From Sporomusa silvacetica DSM 10669 (GTDB lineage: Bacteria > Bacillota > Negativicutes > Sporomusales > Sporomusaceae), in NCBI RefSeq assembly GCF_002257705.1, contig NZ_LSLK01000070.1:124001-188000 (forward strand): a stretch of DNA of 64,000 nucleotides, in the 5' to 3' direction. The translations under genes and the position numbers were made by a program. Positions 51,608 to 59,663 of the stretch are shown here, in pieces (position 1 is the first letter of the stretch; every line of letters starts with the position of its first letter). Under the pieces are notes generated by a model. That model was not told the DNA's origin and did not search any database. It saw only the letters and a program-made list of their open reading frames with translations.

Positions 51608-54600
51608 CTACAAACTCTGCTCACCATTTGCAAAATTCATTTCCACAGAATCATACTTTTTCTTTTCTACGAATACTGGCACATCACCAACTGCGGCAAG
51701 AATTGCCTTTTGCCCTTCAGTTGCAAAACCATCAGTGTACAAAACATTGATACCGCAAGCATTTTGTTTGCTGTTCGGCCAGTAAACCATAGTCCCAAAA
51801 TCAGCTACGTCCATGCCGGCATAATTGGGAACTTCAGTGGCAATTGCTGCTCTGACATCAGCAATAGTATCATATTTAATTCCTAAGCTATTTAGGGTTT
51901 CAATTAATATTTGCAGAGTTGATTTACCGGTTTTGGGTTGAATTGCCGCTTGCACTGCCTGGATTCGACGGTCGCTGCGGGTGTAGGTGCCATTCACTTC
52001 AGCACTACTTACCAGCGGAACTACCATATCAGCAGCAGTTGCCGTCTTGGTCATGAAGATATCATAAACAACCAGGAATGAAAGTTGTTGCAATAAAGCC
52101 AATTCCTTCGGATAAGCGGCCGGATCCTCTCCAATAACCACCAACGCCTTAATTTTACCGCTTTCAATACCCTGAGCAACGGCGCTGACCGGCATCACAA
52201 AGCCCATGTCAACTGCACCCTGAGTATTGTTTTTGCTTCTGACAAGTATAATTCCACGATACGCAGCACCAATTTTACCGGTTAACACTGCCGCATAAGC
52301 CATTAGTTTTACGGCTTCCGAACTAACAGTGTCCTCATCAATCACAATGAGTGGTTTTGCTGCTTTAGCATATCTCTGTGCCAGGGCTTGTATCTCATCA
52401 CTAACCATGACATCAGCCAGCGATGCTTTGAGTTCGGCAAAACCTTCGGTTTTTTCAGCTACTTTATTCTCATCCACACCTAAGTTCAGCAGCGCCTTAA
52501 GGAATGCCTTCATATCTGCAGTATTTGCCAGTGATTTAGGCCAAGCTACGCTACTAACACCAGACAGTCTGATTTTGAAATCCAGTACCGGATGGTTTTC
52601 TTTAACATTGCCTAAAGTTAACACAAAGTCGCTATTATCAAGTTCAGCATAACTATTGGTGGAGGCATCATATCCCAATACAGAACCTAGACCGCTGCCA
52701 CCATCGACACTGTATGAAGTCTTAATGGTTGATTTAACGGCATCAGCCAGCTTTCCAGCCAAAAACAACTCTTCATTGGTTAGCCGCGGAGATACGACAA
52801 CGCCAACACTGTCTTTACCATGAACAGCGACAATAGCCTGCAGACGTTTAACCACTTCCAAATTAGCTTCGTTCCAGTCAACTTTGGCAAACTGTCCGTT
52901 GCGTTTGATAACTGGCTTAGTCAGTCGGGATTTGTCATTGACATGACCAAGACCGAATTTACCTCGCTGGCATAACCAGCCATCGTCGTTAATCTTGTCT
53001 GGAGTAACGCGGAATACAACGTCGCCTTTATACTCTATATTAACGTTGCAGCCTACGCCGCAGTAGCCGCAAACCGAGACCATGCTGTCCATATTGGCCG
53101 GTATTTGCTTATAGCTAACTTGTTTTTCCATGCAGGCACCAGTCGGGCAGACATCTACACACTGGCCACAGGATATACAAGCAGTCTCACTCAGCGGCAG
53201 TTTAAATTCCGGCATAATAACAGAATCAAAACCGCGGCCTACCAGGCCAATGGCAGTTGCACCAACAACCTCTTCACAAACACGGACACACAAACCGCAT
53301 AATACGCATTTATCTGGATTACGTTCGATAAACGGATGATTATCAAATTCAGTGGTTTTGTGACATTCAACCTTGCTGTCTTTTTCCGTATCAACATCAT
53401 AATCCTGAATATATTTAATAAGCTGACATTCAAAGTAGTCCCGGCAACCGCATTCCAAACAACGCTGGCTTTCGCGCAAGGCTTCTTCTTCCGTAAAGGT
53501 TTTTGCGACTTGCATGAAGCTCTTGTTTCTTACATCAGCGTCTTCCACTGTCAGATTAACCCTAGGCGCCTTGGCTCTGTCGGCCAAGTCAGCCGCAGTT
53601 ATTTCCTTCTGAGTGAAATATTGACTCTCGGCATGTGGCACCAAGCAGCCGTTAAGGTAGCTGTCAATTACTTGAGCAGCATTTTTACCTTGGGCAATAG
53701 CATCAATAGCGATCTTCGGACCGGTAACAGCGTCACCGCCAGCGAATACTTTTTCCCTGTTAGTAGTAAATGCACCGCCGTTGACAATAATATTACCGGA
53801 TTTATCGGTAGCAATATCTTTTATATTGCCAATCACTGTTTTTTGACCGATTGCGGCAATGATTCTATCGGCTTCATATACAACAGTTTCACCGGTAGGC
53901 TCAGGTTTTCTCCGGCCAGAAGCATCCGGTTCACCCAACCGCATAATTTCGCATTTTAAAGCTTTGGCCTGACCGTTTTCACCCAATACTTCGACTGGCG
54001 CCACCAGCAGTTGGAATTTAACGCCTTCTTCCTGGGCTTCGTGAATTTCAATTTTTTCAGCCGGCATTTCATCAATAGTTCTGCGGTAGATAATGGTAAC
54101 TTCTTCAGCACCTAGCCGCTTCGAAGTACGGGCCACGTCCATAGCGGTGTTACCGCCGCCCACTACCAATACTTTACCGCCTATGGTAATATTGCTGTTC
54201 ATGGTGACTTCCCGCAGAAAATCTATACCGCCAAGAACGCCTTCCATGTCTTCACCTTTGCAACGCAGTCCCTGACTCTGCCAGGAGCCAATTCCCAGGA
54301 ATACGGCATCATAGCTGTCATGCAGATAATCCAGACTGACATCATCGCCAATTTTGGTATTATAGATAATCTCTATGCCCATTTTCGACATCAGCGCCAC
54401 TTCAGCATCAAGCAAAGCTTTGTCTAACCTATATTGCGGAATACCGTAACGCAGCATTCCACCAGGATGAGGCATAGCTTCATAAATTACGACCTTATGG
54501 CCATCACGCGCGAGAAAATAAGCAGCAGTGAGTCCAGCAGGACCAGCACCTACAACGGCGACCTTTTTACCAGTCGCAGGCTTCATCGGCGGCTGATATT

Positions 54601-55144
54601 TTTTCCCATTGAGGTCAACCTCAGCAACAAAGCTCTTTAATTGAGCAATAGAAATTGGCTCTTCCACCATTTCGCGCCGGCAAGCTGTTTCACAAGGATG
54701 TGGACATATTTTCCCAATGCTAGCTGGAATTGGCATTTTATCTTTAATGAGTTTCAACGCTTCTTCATACTGTCCATTAGCAATAAGACCAACATAACCC
54801 TGGCAATCGGTTTGTGCAGGACAAGCCAGCATACAAGGCGGTCTGCAGTCACCCCGATGGTCTGAGGCTAATAATTGCAATGCAGTTTTCCGAGCTACAA
54901 TTGTTCTGCTGGTATCTGTCTTAATAACCTGACCGTTTTGCACAGAAGTTGCACAAGAGCGGACGAGTTTAGGGCTTCCTTCCACTTCTACCACACAAAG
55001 TCCACATGCGCCATACGGTTGGATTCTTTCATCATAACATAAATGCGGTATCTCTATTCCATGTTCAGCAGCGGCCTGTAGAATCGTTTGTCCTGCCGAC
55101 ACAACTATCTCGCGGCCATTGATATTTATACTAATTTTGCTCAT
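51608..55144 (-). CDS. stnC: Sporomusa-type Nfn transhydrogenase large subunit (StnC)
   Basis: A 1178-residue fusion. It has an N-terminal [2Fe-2S] domain (C36, C47, C50, C64), a cysteine-rich segment, a GltD/NfnB-like FAD- and NAD(P)-binding oxidoreductase (VAVVGAGPAGLTAAYFLARD, VLVVGGGNTAMDVARTS, about 110-510), [4Fe-4S] motifs (CVLCGLCVRVC, CISCGQCVDVCP) and a molybdopterin-oxidoreductase-like C-terminal half with Fe4S4 motif CGYCGVGC. The catalytic Cys/Sec of formate dehydrogenases is absent (YSVDGGSGLGSVLG stands there), so the last part is NuoG-like. It fits StnC of the NADH/NADPH/ferredoxin bifurcating complex described in Sporomusa ovata. Confidence 0.88.
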   Translation of the reverse strand: MSKISININGREIVVSAGQTILQAAAEHGIEIPHLCYDERIQPYGACGLCVVEVEGSPKLVRSCATSVQNGQVIKTDTSRTIVARKTALQLLASDHRGDCRPPCMLACPAQTDCQGYVGLIANGQYEEALKLIKDKMPIPASIGKICPHPCETACRREMVEEPISIAQLKSFVAEVDLNGKKYQPPMKPATGKKVAVVGAGPAGLTAAYFLARDGHKVVIYEAMPHPGGMLRYGIPQYRLDKALLDAEVALMSKMGIEIIYNTKIGDDVSLDYLHDSYDAVFLGIGSWQSQGLRCKGEDMEGVLGGIDFLREVTMNSNITIGGKVLVVGGGNTAMDVARTSKRLGAEEVTIIYRRTIDEMPAEKIEIHEAQEEGVKFQLLVAPVEVLGENGQAKALKCEIMRLGEPDASGRRKPEPTGETVVYEADRIIAAIGQKTVIGNIKDIATDKSGNIIVNGGAFTTNREKVFAGGDAVTGPKIAIDAIAQGKNAAQVIDSYLNGCLVPHAESQYFTQKEITAADLADRAKAPRVNLTVEDADVRNKSFMQVAKTFTEEEALRESQRCLECGCRDYFECQLIKYIQDYDVDTEKDSKVECHKTTEFDNHPFIERNPDKCVLCGLCVRVCEEVVGATAIGLVGRGFDSVIMPEFKLPLSETACISCGQCVDVCPTGACMEKQVSYKQIPANMDSMVSVCGYCGVGCNVNIEYKGDVVFRVTPDKINDDGWLCQRGKFGLGHVNDKSRLTKPVIKRNGQFAKVDWNEANLEVVKRLQAIVAVHGKDSVGVVVSPRLTNEELFLAGKLADAVKSTIKTSYSVDGGSGLGSVLGYDASTNSYAELDNSDFVLTLGNVKENHPVLDFKIRLSGVSSVAWPKSLANTADMKAFLKALLNLGVDENKVAEKTEGFAELKASLADVMVSDEIQALAQRYAKAAKPLIVIDEDTVSSEAVKLMAYAAVLTGKIGAAYRGIILVRSKNNTQGAVDMGFVMPVSAVAQGIESGKIKALVVIGEDPAAYPKELALLQQLSFLVVYDIFMTKTATAADMVVPLVSSAEVNGTYTRSDRRIQAVQAAIQPKTGKSTLQILIETLNSLGIKYDTIADVRAAIATEVPNYAGMDVADFGTMVYWPNSKQNACGINVLYTDGFATEGQKAILAAVGDVPVFVEKKKYDSVEMNFANGEQSL

Positions 55145-55160
55145 TATTCACCACTCCCTT

Positions 55161-56915
55161 CTACTCGACACAAACTGCGTCTAATCGACAAACGGTTGCA
55201 CAATTTCCACACTTGGTGCACAATGCCTCATTAATGACATGTGGAGCTTTCTTTTCGCCGCTAATAGCTTGTACCGGACATTTTTGAGAACATAAAGTAC
55301 AACCCTTACAGTTCTCTTGATTGATAGTGTATGTTAATAATGGTTTGCAGGACTTGGCCGGACATTTTTTATCTCTGATATGGGCAACATATTCATCCCG
55401 GAAATAGCGGATAGTTGTTAATACTGGATTAGGCGCTGTTTGACCCAGACCACACATTGACCCATCTTTTATACTAATGGACAGTGCTTCTAATTCTTCA
55501 ATATCACCTTCACGACCTTCGCCTGCGGTGATTCTTTCCAGTATCTCTAACATCCGTTTAGTGCCGATACGGCAGTAGATACATTTACCACAAGACTCTT
55601 TGACGGTAAAATCCAAGAAGAATCTCGCCATGTCAACCATACAGGTAGTTTCATCCATAACGATCATGCCGCCGGAACCCATGATAGCACCGGTTTTGTT
55701 GATTGAATCGTAATCAACAGGAGTATCCAGTAATTGTTTGGGTATACAGCCGCCGGATGGTCCTCCCATCTGTACAGCTTTAAAATCCCTGTCATTGAGA
55801 ATGCCACCGCCGATATCATAGATAACTTCCCGCAGTGTCATCCCCATTGGCACTTCAACCAACCCGCCATTTTTGATTTTTCCAGCTAATGCAAATACTT
55901 TAGTACCTTTGCTTTTCTCGGTGCCATAGGCTGCATAAGCACTGCCGCCATTATACATGATCCAAGGAACATTTGCAAAGGTTTCAACGTTATTAATATT
56001 GGTAGGTTTTCCCCAGAAACCAGACTGGGCTGGGAACGGCGGTTTAAGGCGCGGCATGCCCCGCTCACCTTCAAGCGACGCAATCAAAGCTGTTTCTTCG
56101 CCGCAGACAAAAGCACCGGCTCCTTTTTTGATTTTCATGTCAAAGGAGAAGTTACTCCCCATAATGTTTTTACCCAATAGGTTACGCTGCTTGGCATCAG
56201 CAATCGCAATTTCTAATCTTTTTATTGCCAGGGGATATTCAGCCCGGCAGTAGATGTGGCCTTCACTGGCGCCGATTGCATAGCCGCAAATAGCCATGCC
56301 TTCTAAAAGAGTATGCGGATCACCTTCAAGTACGCTGCGATCCATGAAAGCCCCGGGATCGCCCTCGTCAGCGTTACATACTACATATTTGATTTCTCCT
56401 TTAGATTGTCTGGCTGCATTCCATTTGAACCAGGTCGGGAAACCTGCACCACCCCGGCCACGCAAACCTGCTACTTTGATTTCCTCAATAACTTCCTCCG
56501 GAGTCATCTCACTGAGAACTTTCGACAACGCTTTGTAACCATCATTTGCCTTGTATTCATCCACATTTTCCGGATCAATTACACCACAATTTCTTAAAGC
56601 GATCCGTACCTGATTCGCTAATATGGCATATGGTTGTTCTGTTGTGGAAACAATATATTGAGTAAGTGGTTGTCCACCGATGATATGGCTATTGAATATT
56701 TCTGTGGCGATATCAGCAGTTACGTTCGCATAACTATATACTTTGTCACCATCGAATACATCGACAATAGGTTCATAAAAGCACATGCCAATACAGCCTG
56801 TTGGCAACAATTCAATCTCTTTACCATGGTTTTTTATTTCTTGGGCCAGTCTGTCCATTACTTTACGACCGCCGGCAGCAATGCCGCAACTGCCAAGACC
56901 TACTCTAACCTTCAC
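55161..56915 (-). CDS. stnB: Sporomusa-type Nfn NuoF-like subunit (StnB)
   Basis: A 584-residue flavoprotein closely similar in layout to HydB: thioredoxin-like [2Fe-2S] domain (GSCGIAAGGRKVM, CIGMCFYEPIVDV), NADH/FMN site (GLRGRGGAGFPTWFKW, CNADEGDPGAFMDR), [4Fe-4S] SCGKCIYCRIGTKRM, and C-terminal CKGCTLCSQKCP and CTKCGNCATVC. It is probably the NADH-binding and bifurcating part of Stn. GTG at 56915 is chosen from AGGCGGTG six bases upstream; a GTG nine bases earlier is possible. It overlaps the preceding gene by 11 bases. Confidence 0.9.
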   Translation of the reverse strand: MKVRVGLGSCGIAAGGRKVMDRLAQEIKNHGKEIELLPTGCIGMCFYEPIVDVFDGDKVYSYANVTADIATEIFNSHIIGGQPLTQYIVSTTEQPYAILANQVRIALRNCGVIDPENVDEYKANDGYKALSKVLSEMTPEEVIEEIKVAGLRGRGGAGFPTWFKWNAARQSKGEIKYVVCNADEGDPGAFMDRSVLEGDPHTLLEGMAICGYAIGASEGHIYCRAEYPLAIKRLEIAIADAKQRNLLGKNIMGSNFSFDMKIKKGAGAFVCGEETALIASLEGERGMPRLKPPFPAQSGFWGKPTNINNVETFANVPWIMYNGGSAYAAYGTEKSKGTKVFALAGKIKNGGLVEVPMGMTLREVIYDIGGGILNDRDFKAVQMGGPSGGCIPKQLLDTPVDYDSINKTGAIMGSGGMIVMDETTCMVDMARFFLDFTVKESCGKCIYCRIGTKRMLEILERITAGEGREGDIEELEALSISIKDGSMCGLGQTAPNPVLTTIRYFRDEYVAHIRDKKCPAKSCKPLLTYTINQENCKGCTLCSQKCPVQAISGEKKAPHVINEALCTKCGNCATVCRLDAVCVE

Positions 56916-57441
56916 TGACAACACCGCCTTTCTCGGCTTCTACTATATCTTGCACAATCTTTCTTACGCTGCTTGGCGTAAGTTTGCCATAAGCTTCACC
57001 ATTAATCATAATTACCGGTGCCAAGCTGCAGCACCCTAAACATGCAACATCCTCAAGGGTAAACAGTCCATCAGCGGTTGTCTGACCGGGGGTAATTCCC
57101 AGTTCATCGCAAATGGCACTGCCTATCGCCTTGGAACCAAGTACATGGCAGGCTGTGCCCTGACATTGCAAGATAACATATTTGCCGACAGGATTTAACC
57201 TGAATTGCGAGTAAAAGGTTGCTATCCCGTAAATCTTGGCCCGTTTATTATCGGTATTATCCGCTATAGCCTGCAAAGCGACTAATGGCAAATAACCGTA
57301 AATTTCCTGAGTTTTTTGCAGTATCCCGATGATACTGCCAGCTTTGCCCGCATATTCTTTGAATACGGGTTCGAGCAATGTCAAATCTATTTTATCGGCG
57401 GGAAATTTTGTTTCGAGCTCTTTTTCGCACGAATTACACAT
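56905..57441 (-). CDS. stnA: Sporomusa-type Nfn NuoE-like subunit (StnA)
   Basis: A 178-residue [2Fe-2S] protein of the NuoE/HydC family with CQGTACHVLGSKAIG and CLGCCSLAPVIMINGEAYGK. The start has MCNSCEKELE with an extra CxxC. It resembles HydC elsewhere in the window and would be the small electron-transfer subunit of the Stn complex; letter naming follows gene order and published usage as I recall it. GAGGAGGT precedes the ATG. Confidence 0.88.
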   Translation of the reverse strand: MCNSCEKELETKFPADKIDLTLLEPVFKEYAGKAGSIIGILQKTQEIYGYLPLVALQAIADNTDNKRAKIYGIATFYSQFRLNPVGKYVILQCQGTACHVLGSKAIGSAICDELGITPGQTTADGLFTLEDVACLGCCSLAPVIMINGEAYGKLTPSSVRKIVQDIVEAEKGGVVSEG

Positions 57442-57507
57442 AATTCTACCTCCTCGTAATGCCCAGTATCTTACACCTCATATTTATTGTATAGATAATA
57501 TAAATAT

Positions 57508-57543
57508 TTAGTGAGGTCAGCTGGTTTCAGCTGACCTCACTAA
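57508..57543. other. Strong stem-loop between metF and stnA
   Basis: TTAGTGAGGTCAGCTG and CAGCTGACCTCACTAA pair perfectly over 16 positions with a four-base loop, 68 bases downstream of metF. The following - strand sequence (AATATTTATATTATC) is AT-rich without a proper U-run. It may terminate partially, protect mRNA, or separate the metF and stn units. Confidence 0.7.
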
Positions 57544-57610
57544 TAGCAATCGGCTTCGTCTGAAAACCTAAAGTATATATTTTCAACTACAAAGTAATGC
57601 TTCCTTAACC

Positions 57611-58567
57611 TTATACTTTAGGCCTTGGTAAGAACCCAGCTCCCTTAACAATTTCCGGCAAGGCAGCTTCCCAACCAACAGGCATGATATGAATACCAGC
57701 GACTCCTGGAATTTTCTTGAGCTGGTTGCACAATTCAATCGCAACTTGGATACCCTCTTTTTTCGGGTCCTCAGCATTTTTCATGCGCTCAATCAAGCTG
57801 TCGGGGATTTCCATGCCAGCAACGTCTTTCTTCATGTACTGCAACGCTTTTACCGAACGTACAGGTAGAATACCAGCAGTAATCTTCGTTCTTTCATGAA
57901 TACCACGGGCTACTACCATTTCCATAAAACGGGCAAATTTCTCAATATCGAATATTGCCTGCGTTTGAATGAAATCAGCACCTGCGTTTACTTTCTTTTC
58001 AAGACGAATGGCACGGAATTCAAACGGATCACCAAACGGATTTTCTACGGCACCGATAAAAAACCGAGGTTCATTAGTCTTAATAGCAGCATCAGACAGG
58101 AGTTTTTTCTCGTCACGCATTTTTTTGACCATGGCAATTAATTGCACAGAGTCAACATCATATACATTTTTACAGGTCGGGTGGTTACCAAACGATTGAT
58201 GGTCACCGCTTAGGCACAAAACATCACGAATTCCTAAGCTATAGGCACCAAGTAAATCGCTTTGCATTGCAATGCGATTACGGTCCCGGCAAGTCATCTG
58301 AATAATCGGTACTCCGCCGCCCTTCAGAACATGAACACCAGCAGCAATACTGGACAACCGAACAATAGCGGTTTGATTGTCTGTGAGGTTAAAACCATCA
58401 ACAATGTCTTTAAGCTCAGCGGCATGATGCTCTAATTCATGACCCTCAGAATGTTGGGGTGGCCCAAGCTCGCCTGTCACTACAAAATGCCCCAGAGAGT
58501 ACAGTTTTTCTAATTTGCTGTCTGTTTTCAAAACAGCTTGTTTATCAATAGCTACTGCTTCGCTCAT
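57611..58567 (-). CDS. metF: Methylenetetrahydrofolate reductase MetF
   Basis: Reduces methylene-THF to methyl-THF in the methyl branch of acetogenesis. The 318-residue TIM-barrel flavoprotein has TGELGPPQHSEG, MTCRDRNRIAMQSDLLGAYS, CLSGDHQSFGNHP, and FIQTQAIFDIEKFARFME, all typical of the acetogenic MetF. It overlaps metV by four bases, and is part of hdrABC-mvhD-metVF order. Confidence 0.94.
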   Translation of the reverse strand: MSEAVAIDKQAVLKTDSKLEKLYSLGHFVVTGELGPPQHSEGHELEHHAAELKDIVDGFNLTDNQTAIVRLSSIAAGVHVLKGGGVPIIQMTCRDRNRIAMQSDLLGAYSLGIRDVLCLSGDHQSFGNHPTCKNVYDVDSVQLIAMVKKMRDEKKLLSDAAIKTNEPRFFIGAVENPFGDPFEFRAIRLEKKVNAGADFIQTQAIFDIEKFARFMEMVVARGIHERTKITAGILPVRSVKALQYMKKDVAGMEIPDSLIERMKNAEDPKKEGIQVAIELCNQLKKIPGVAGIHIMPVGWEAALPEIVKGAGFLPRPKV

Positions 58568-59232
58568 AACCGCACATCCTCCCTCACAATTTTGCGAGGA
58601 CCGCCGTCTCTGTTTTTCGACCAGTCTTTAGCTGGTAATACTTCTGTCATCATGTCCAGACGTCCTTGGCCTTTTAGGCGGTCATAGATAAGCTGCCATG
58701 CACAAGGAGTATCTTTGCTTATTTCGCATACCCCACCTTGTGAACCGCCGCAGGGTCCATTCATAAGACTCTTCGAGCAGCGGATAACCGGGCATACGCC
58801 ACCAGTCTTGGCAAGCACACACTCACCACAAAGCATGCAGCGTTCTTCCCAGATACCGTGTTCAATAGCAGCACCAGCAAATTTAGTGTTTTGACCAGGT
58901 ACAAAGATGATCTCAGGATAATTCTCTGCCATGAACTGCACACCAACGCCGCAGGCCATGGATACAACAGTATCTACATCCTTGAGATGCTCTTTAAACC
59001 TTACCACATATTCAGGATCACATTGACGCTCATAGGTAGCTGTTTCAATTTGCACAGGATGCCCGTCAACTTCCATCTTCATTCGAAGAGCGCTGGCCAT
59101 AATATCAGTTTCTTTCTGGCCGCCAGACAAACATACCGTAACACAGCCGCCGCAACCGACGACCAGCACTTTTTTTGCGTTCTTTATGGACTCGGCAATT
59201 TCTTCAATCGGCTTGATTTCTGCAACTATCAT
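58564..59232 (-). CDS. metV: MetV, iron-sulfur partner of methylenetetrahydrofolate reductase
   Basis: A 222-residue MetV protein. Cysteine motifs VVGCGGCVTVCLSGG and CMLCGECVLAKTGGVCPV, and ...CGGSQGGVCEIS ... provide ligands for iron-sulfur and zinc sites. MetV forms a complex with MetF and feeds it electrons in acetogens such as Moorella and Sporomusa. It starts 21 bases after mvhD. Confidence 0.93.
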   Translation of the reverse strand: MIVAEIKPIEEIAESIKNAKKVLVVGCGGCVTVCLSGGQKETDIMASALRMKMEVDGHPVQIETATYERQCDPEYVVRFKEHLKDVDTVVSMACGVGVQFMAENYPEIIFVPGQNTKFAGAAIEHGIWEERCMLCGECVLAKTGGVCPVIRCSKSLMNGPCGGSQGGVCEISKDTPCAWQLIYDRLKGQGRLDMMTEVLPAKDWSKNRDGGPRKIVREDVRL

Positions 59233-59253
59233 ATCGCTTGACTCGTCTCCTTT

Positions 59254-59661
59254 CTAGGCCTTCCGGGCCTTAAGCGGACTCGGACCTAACTTTTCAAGCA
59301 GTCCGGCCATATCCCGGGCGATCTGGGCGAAACGCGGACCATGGGTTCCGGATACATTATACATAACCAAACGTTCTCCGCCAACTCCCACTTGATCCAA
59401 TATTTCTTTGATGTGCTCCAAACGTTTCCGGGCACGGGAACTGCCTTTCACGTTCATGCACTCATGCTCAGGACAGCCAGCGACAAATACAGCGTCAGCG
59501 CCTTTTTCAAACGCCTCTAACAGCAGTCTGCCGTCAACTTTACCAGCACAAGGTAACTCGACGGTCTCGATGGTAATGTTAACATCAGCTGGTGGGCCAA
59601 GGTCAGAGCTAATTAGTGCGCACATACGACAAACAAATCCTACTACTTTAACATCACTCAT
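59254..59661 (-). CDS. mvhD: MvhD-like hydrogenase iron-sulfur subunit
   Basis: A 135-residue MvhD-family [2Fe-2S] protein with FVCRMCAL, ELPCAGKVD and GCPEHECMNVKGSSRARKR. MvhD links an electron donor (hydrogenase, formate dehydrogenase or NADH module) to HdrA; here it probably connects HdrABC to MetFV. It lies two bases downstream of hdrA. Confidence 0.93.
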   Translation of the reverse strand: MSDVKVVGFVCRMCALISSDLGPPADVNITIETVELPCAGKVDGRLLLEAFEKGADAVFVAGCPEHECMNVKGSSRARKRLEHIKEILDQVGVGGERLVMYNVSGTHGPRFAQIARDMAGLLEKLGPSPLKARKA

Positions 59662-59663
59662 AG

